Assembly (NCBI RefSeq): GCF_934660935.1
Contig: NZ_CAKUIH010000008.1
Coordinates: 22,273 to 86,272, forward strand
DNA length: 64,000 bases
Direction of reading: 5' to 3'
Origin: an uncultured Parolsenella sp.
GTDB taxonomy: Bacteria > Actinomycetota > Coriobacteriia > Coriobacteriales > Atopobiaceae
The position numbers and the translations under genes were made by a program. Positions 61,896 to 64,000 of the stretch are shown here, one piece after another. Numbering within the stretch: the stretch's first letter is position 1; the number at the start of each line of letters is the position of its first letter. The notes beneath the pieces are model-generated. The model ran no database searches, had not been told where the DNA came from, and was given only the letters and a program-made list of their open reading frames with translations.

Positions 61896-62860
61896 GGGGG
61901 GAGTACCAGGTTGTCGTCCGAAACAACCGCCTCCAGATCAAGCTGACCGTTCGCCGCAACCTGACCATTCTTCAGGGAAATAGCGCCACCGGAAAGACGA
62001 CGCTCCTCGAGCTCATCGCTCAATATGACGAGATTGGAGCTGCCAGCGGTGTTGTCGTTAATTGCGATGTCCCCTGCAGGGTTCTCTCGGGCCGGAATTG
62101 GGAGCGCGACCTCTCGGAAATCAGCGGCAGCATTGTCTTCATAGACGAGGACTCGACGTTCATGCGCTCTCATGAGTTTGCCCGCGCTGTTCGCAACAGC
62201 AACAACTACTACGTGCTCGTGGCAAGAGAGTCCATGGCGCAGCTGCCTTATAGCGTCGATGAGATTTATGGACTGAAGAACCTTACGCGCTCATCGTCAA
62301 AGTACCCGGCCTACTCGCGCGTCTTCGCGTCGACCTACCGCATCTATGGCGACGACTCGTTCTCTGGGGAGCGTCCCGAGCTTGTCGTGGTCGAGGACAG
62401 CAACAGCGGCTACGAGTTCTTCTCCGCACTTTGCGAGAAGTCTGGGATTCCGTGCGAGAGCGCTGGCGGAAAGAGCCTGGTTTATGACGTGGTTCGCAAT
62501 TGTGACGCCAAGTCCGTTCTTGTGATTGCTGACGGTGCTGCGTTTGGCCCGGAGATGGAGCTTGTGACGTCGCTGCGACGCTTCAAGAACGTGAGACTGT
62601 TCTTGCCCGAATCCTTCGAGTGGTTGATTCTCCAGTCTGGCCTGATTGGAGGCAGGGAAGTGCGGGATATGCTGGAGCGTCCGGCGGACTACATAGAGAG
62701 CAGCGAGTTCTTTAGCTGGGAGCAGTTCTTTACGAGCGAACTCATTGCCGCGACGCGTGGGGCATACCTTGCGTATGGAAAATCTGATCTCAACCCCAAC
62801 TATCTCCAGGAGAGGGAACGCACGGCTGTCGAGGGAGTGCTTCCCGACTTGGGCTTATAG
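61892..62860 (+). CDS. P-loop ATPase with possible Toprim-like half, partner of DUF4869
   Basis: A 322-residue protein. Walker A is GNSATGKTT (residues 29-37) and Walker B is IVFIDEDS (81-88). The C-terminal half has VVVEDSNSGYEFFSAL (Glu168) and VLVIADGAAFG (Asp214), spaced like the acidic motifs of a Toprim fold, although the usual DxD is only D-G-A. LPESFEWLILQSGLIGG follows. I recall this family being named 'translation initiation factor 2' in firmicute genomes, which appears to be an annotation error, always beside DUF4869. No role has been shown. It could be an OLD-like defence ATPase, but that is speculation. Confidence 0.78.
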   Translation: MRGEYQVVVRNNRLQIKLTVRRNLTILQGNSATGKTTLLELIAQYDEIGAASGVVVNCDVPCRVLSGRNWERDLSEISGSIVFIDEDSTFMRSHEFARAVRNSNNYYVLVARESMAQLPYSVDEIYGLKNLTRSSSKYPAYSRVFASTYRIYGDDSFSGERPELVVVEDSNSGYEFFSALCEKSGIPCESAGGKSLVYDVVRNCDAKSVLVIADGAAFGPEMELVTSLRRFKNVRLFLPESFEWLILQSGLIGGREVRDMLERPADYIESSEFFSWEQFFTSELIAATRGAYLAYGKSDLNPNYLQERERTAVEGVLPDLGL

Positions 62861-62901
62861 GCGCACTCCCGTGGGGTGCCCGCTGGTGGAAATGAAGTGC
62901 C

Positions 62902-62980
62902 GATTTGCTTCCGTTCGGGAGCTGCTAACGGAAGCGAATCGCATTTCACTTCCGTTAGCGAGGACGTAAGGGAAGCGAAT
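62902..62980. repeat. 80-bp palindromic element, right copy
   Basis: Inner stem GCTAACGGAAGCGAA / TTCACTTCCGTTAGC (62924-62938 and 62945-62959, one mismatch) and outer arms GATTTGCTTCC / GGAAGCGAAT (62902-62912 and 62971-62980). The layout is the same as the copy at 61159-61238. Confidence 0.85.
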
Positions 62981-63025
62981 TAGCGCTCGGCGGCGTAGAC
63001 GCCCCCCGGCGCGCGCTCGTCCCCG

Positions 63026-63844
63026 CTACCACACGGTCATCGGCCGGGCCTGCGCGGCGGCGCAGATGGTGAGGTGGCCGTCCGCCGTGCGGGCCTCCGT
63101 GAAGGTGGAGTTCGCGGCCTCCGCGCCAACGGCGGCAGCCAGCGTGCGGATGGCGACGCTCGGCCGGTTGTTCTCCTCCGAGAGATGCATGGCAACGACG
63201 GTCTCCGTGTCTGGCCCGACGAGCTCGCGCAGCGCTGCCGCGGCCTGGTCGTTCGAGAGGTGGCCGTGGTCTCCCGCGACGCGCTGTTTGAGAAAGCCCG
63301 GGTAGGGGCCGGTCGCGAGCATGCGCGCGTCATGGTTGCTCTCGAGCGCGAGGGTGCGCACGCCGGAGAGCAGCTCGAGCGCGCGGTCTCCCAGCGTGCC
63401 CGTGTCCGTGCAGAAGCCGAGGGAATCCGCGTCCTCGCCCGCGCCGCAGTCGAAGCGAAGGCCGAACGGGTCCGCCACGTCATGCGAGGTGGGGAAGGTG
63501 CGCACGCGCATCCCGCCCGCCTCGAACTCGTCCGCGTCCCCCACGAGCTCGAACGGCAGCTGAGCGAGGTACTTGCGCCCGCCCGCGGTGCCGGCCGTGG
63601 CGACGAGGCGGCCCTCATACTTGTTGCAGAAGACGGTAAGGCCGCTCACGTGATCCGCATGTTCGTGCGTAACGACGACGCAGCAAATGCGGTCCATGTC
63701 GACGCCCAGCTCGTCCGCGCGGCGGAGGAGCTCCCTGCGCGAGAGGCCGTCGTCGATGAGGACGGAACCGGCAGGGCCCTCCACCACGGACGCATTGCCC
63801 TTCGAGCCGCTGGCTAGAACGTGAAGGTGCATCCGCGGCATCAT
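63026..63844 (-). CDS. Metallo-beta-lactamase-fold hydrolase (YycJ/WalJ-like)
   Basis: A 272-residue cytoplasmic enzyme. It starts with HVLASGSKGNASVVEGPAGS and has the metal motif VVTHEHADHVSGL (HxHxDH); later ligands are in 'LALESNHDARML' and HLSNDQAAAAL. This layout matches the YycJ/WalJ group, linked in other bacteria to DNA replication or cell-wall regulation. GGAG lies seven bases before the ATG. The remaining ~150 bases of the window are GC-rich with a repeated GCGGCGACGGG and contain no gene I can see. Confidence 0.9.
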   Translation of the reverse strand: MMPRMHLHVLASGSKGNASVVEGPAGSVLIDDGLSRRELLRRADELGVDMDRICCVVVTHEHADHVSGLTVFCNKYEGRLVATAGTAGGRKYLAQLPFELVGDADEFEAGGMRVRTFPTSHDVADPFGLRFDCGAGEDADSLGFCTDTGTLGDRALELLSGVRTLALESNHDARMLATGPYPGFLKQRVAGDHGHLSNDQAAAALRELVGPDTETVVAMHLSEENNRPSVAIRTLAAAVGAEAANSTFTEARTADGHLTICAAAQARPMTVW

Positions 63845-64000
63845 CGGTGCGCTCCGTCTTGCATGTGAGGGTTCCTCTCGACGTAAACTTGACCCGTATA
63901 GGATACGCGCGATGGCTGACGTTAATGCGCGGCGACGGGTGCGGGCGGGTGCCGGGCGGGCGCGTCGAGCACGCGGCGACGGGCGCGGGCGGGCGTCGAG

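Overview
The window is 64 kb of a GC-rich genome with strong G/C preference at third codon positions. It carries many mannose-family PTS operons, Tat-type lipoproteins and RpiR regulators, but no rRNA, tRNA, CRISPR array or transposase that I can see. The protein families and the PTS-heavy, fermentative look suggest an actinobacterium of the class Coriobacteriia (Collinsella/Olsenella-like). That placement is inferred from recall of family distribution, not from a database search.

Layout. 1-7.7 kb: an amino-acid ABC importer (permease plus Tat lipoprotein), a PAP2 phosphatase, a coupled pair of unknown function (one with an excisionase-type HTH), and a TrpXYZ-like ABC operon. 8.3-11.8 kb: asparaginase and an HD hydrolase (coupled), a 49-residue membrane microprotein, and a HAD hydrolase. 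12-20 kb: an RpiR regulator divergent from an MFS transporter, followed by a sugar locus (class II aldolase, complete mannose-family PTS IIA/IIB/IIC/IID, aldo-keto reductase, esterase). 20.7-26 kb: a galactitol-type PTS (IIC, IIB, IIA) with a tryptophan-synthase-alpha-like protein and a PRD/EIIB/EIIA regulator. 26.6-32 kb: a second RpiR divergent from a 6-phosphogluconate-dehydrogenase-like gene, a second mannose-family PTS without its own IIA, and an M20 amidohydrolase. 33 kb: galU. 34-36.6 kb: an AT-richer island with a TIR-domain gene and a membrane-anchored protein. 36.8-60 kb: a surface-polysaccharide locus with at least seven glycosyltransferases, a Wzx flippase, a DUF2142 membrane protein, a pyruvyltransferase, an acyltransferase, dTDP-rhamnose synthesis (rmlA, rmlB, an rmlC-rmlD fusion), and a large secreted ricin-lectin/L,D-transpeptidase protein. 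60-63 kb: a toxin-antitoxin pair, a scrambled wHTH/rmlB-tail remnant, and a two-gene DUF4869/ATPase cassette bracketed by two copies of an 80-bp palindromic repeat. The end holds a YycJ-like metallo-hydrolase.

The most unusual signals are mainly non-coding. Four copies of a ~270-bp element with ~27-bp terminal inverted repeats each sit just downstream of a gene, always in the same orientation relative to it; three contain a hairpin whose two arms change together. Two of them are followed by phased 22-23-bp direct repeats. Other points worth a second look are the DUF4869/ATPase cassette between palindromes, the TIR gene with its membrane neighbour, an in-frame TAG in an ABC binding-protein gene followed by 27 codons with coding-like composition, an exact 470-bp tandem duplication and a composition break in the ricin/L,D-transpeptidase gene, and a displaced copy of the rmlB 3' end.

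How the parts fit: the three PTS loci each combine a permease with catabolic enzymes and a local regulator. The polysaccharide locus makes and exports a rhamnose-containing surface glycan, with GalU and RmlA-D supplying nucleotide sugars. The lectin/transpeptidase protein probably works in the wall to which this glycan is attached.
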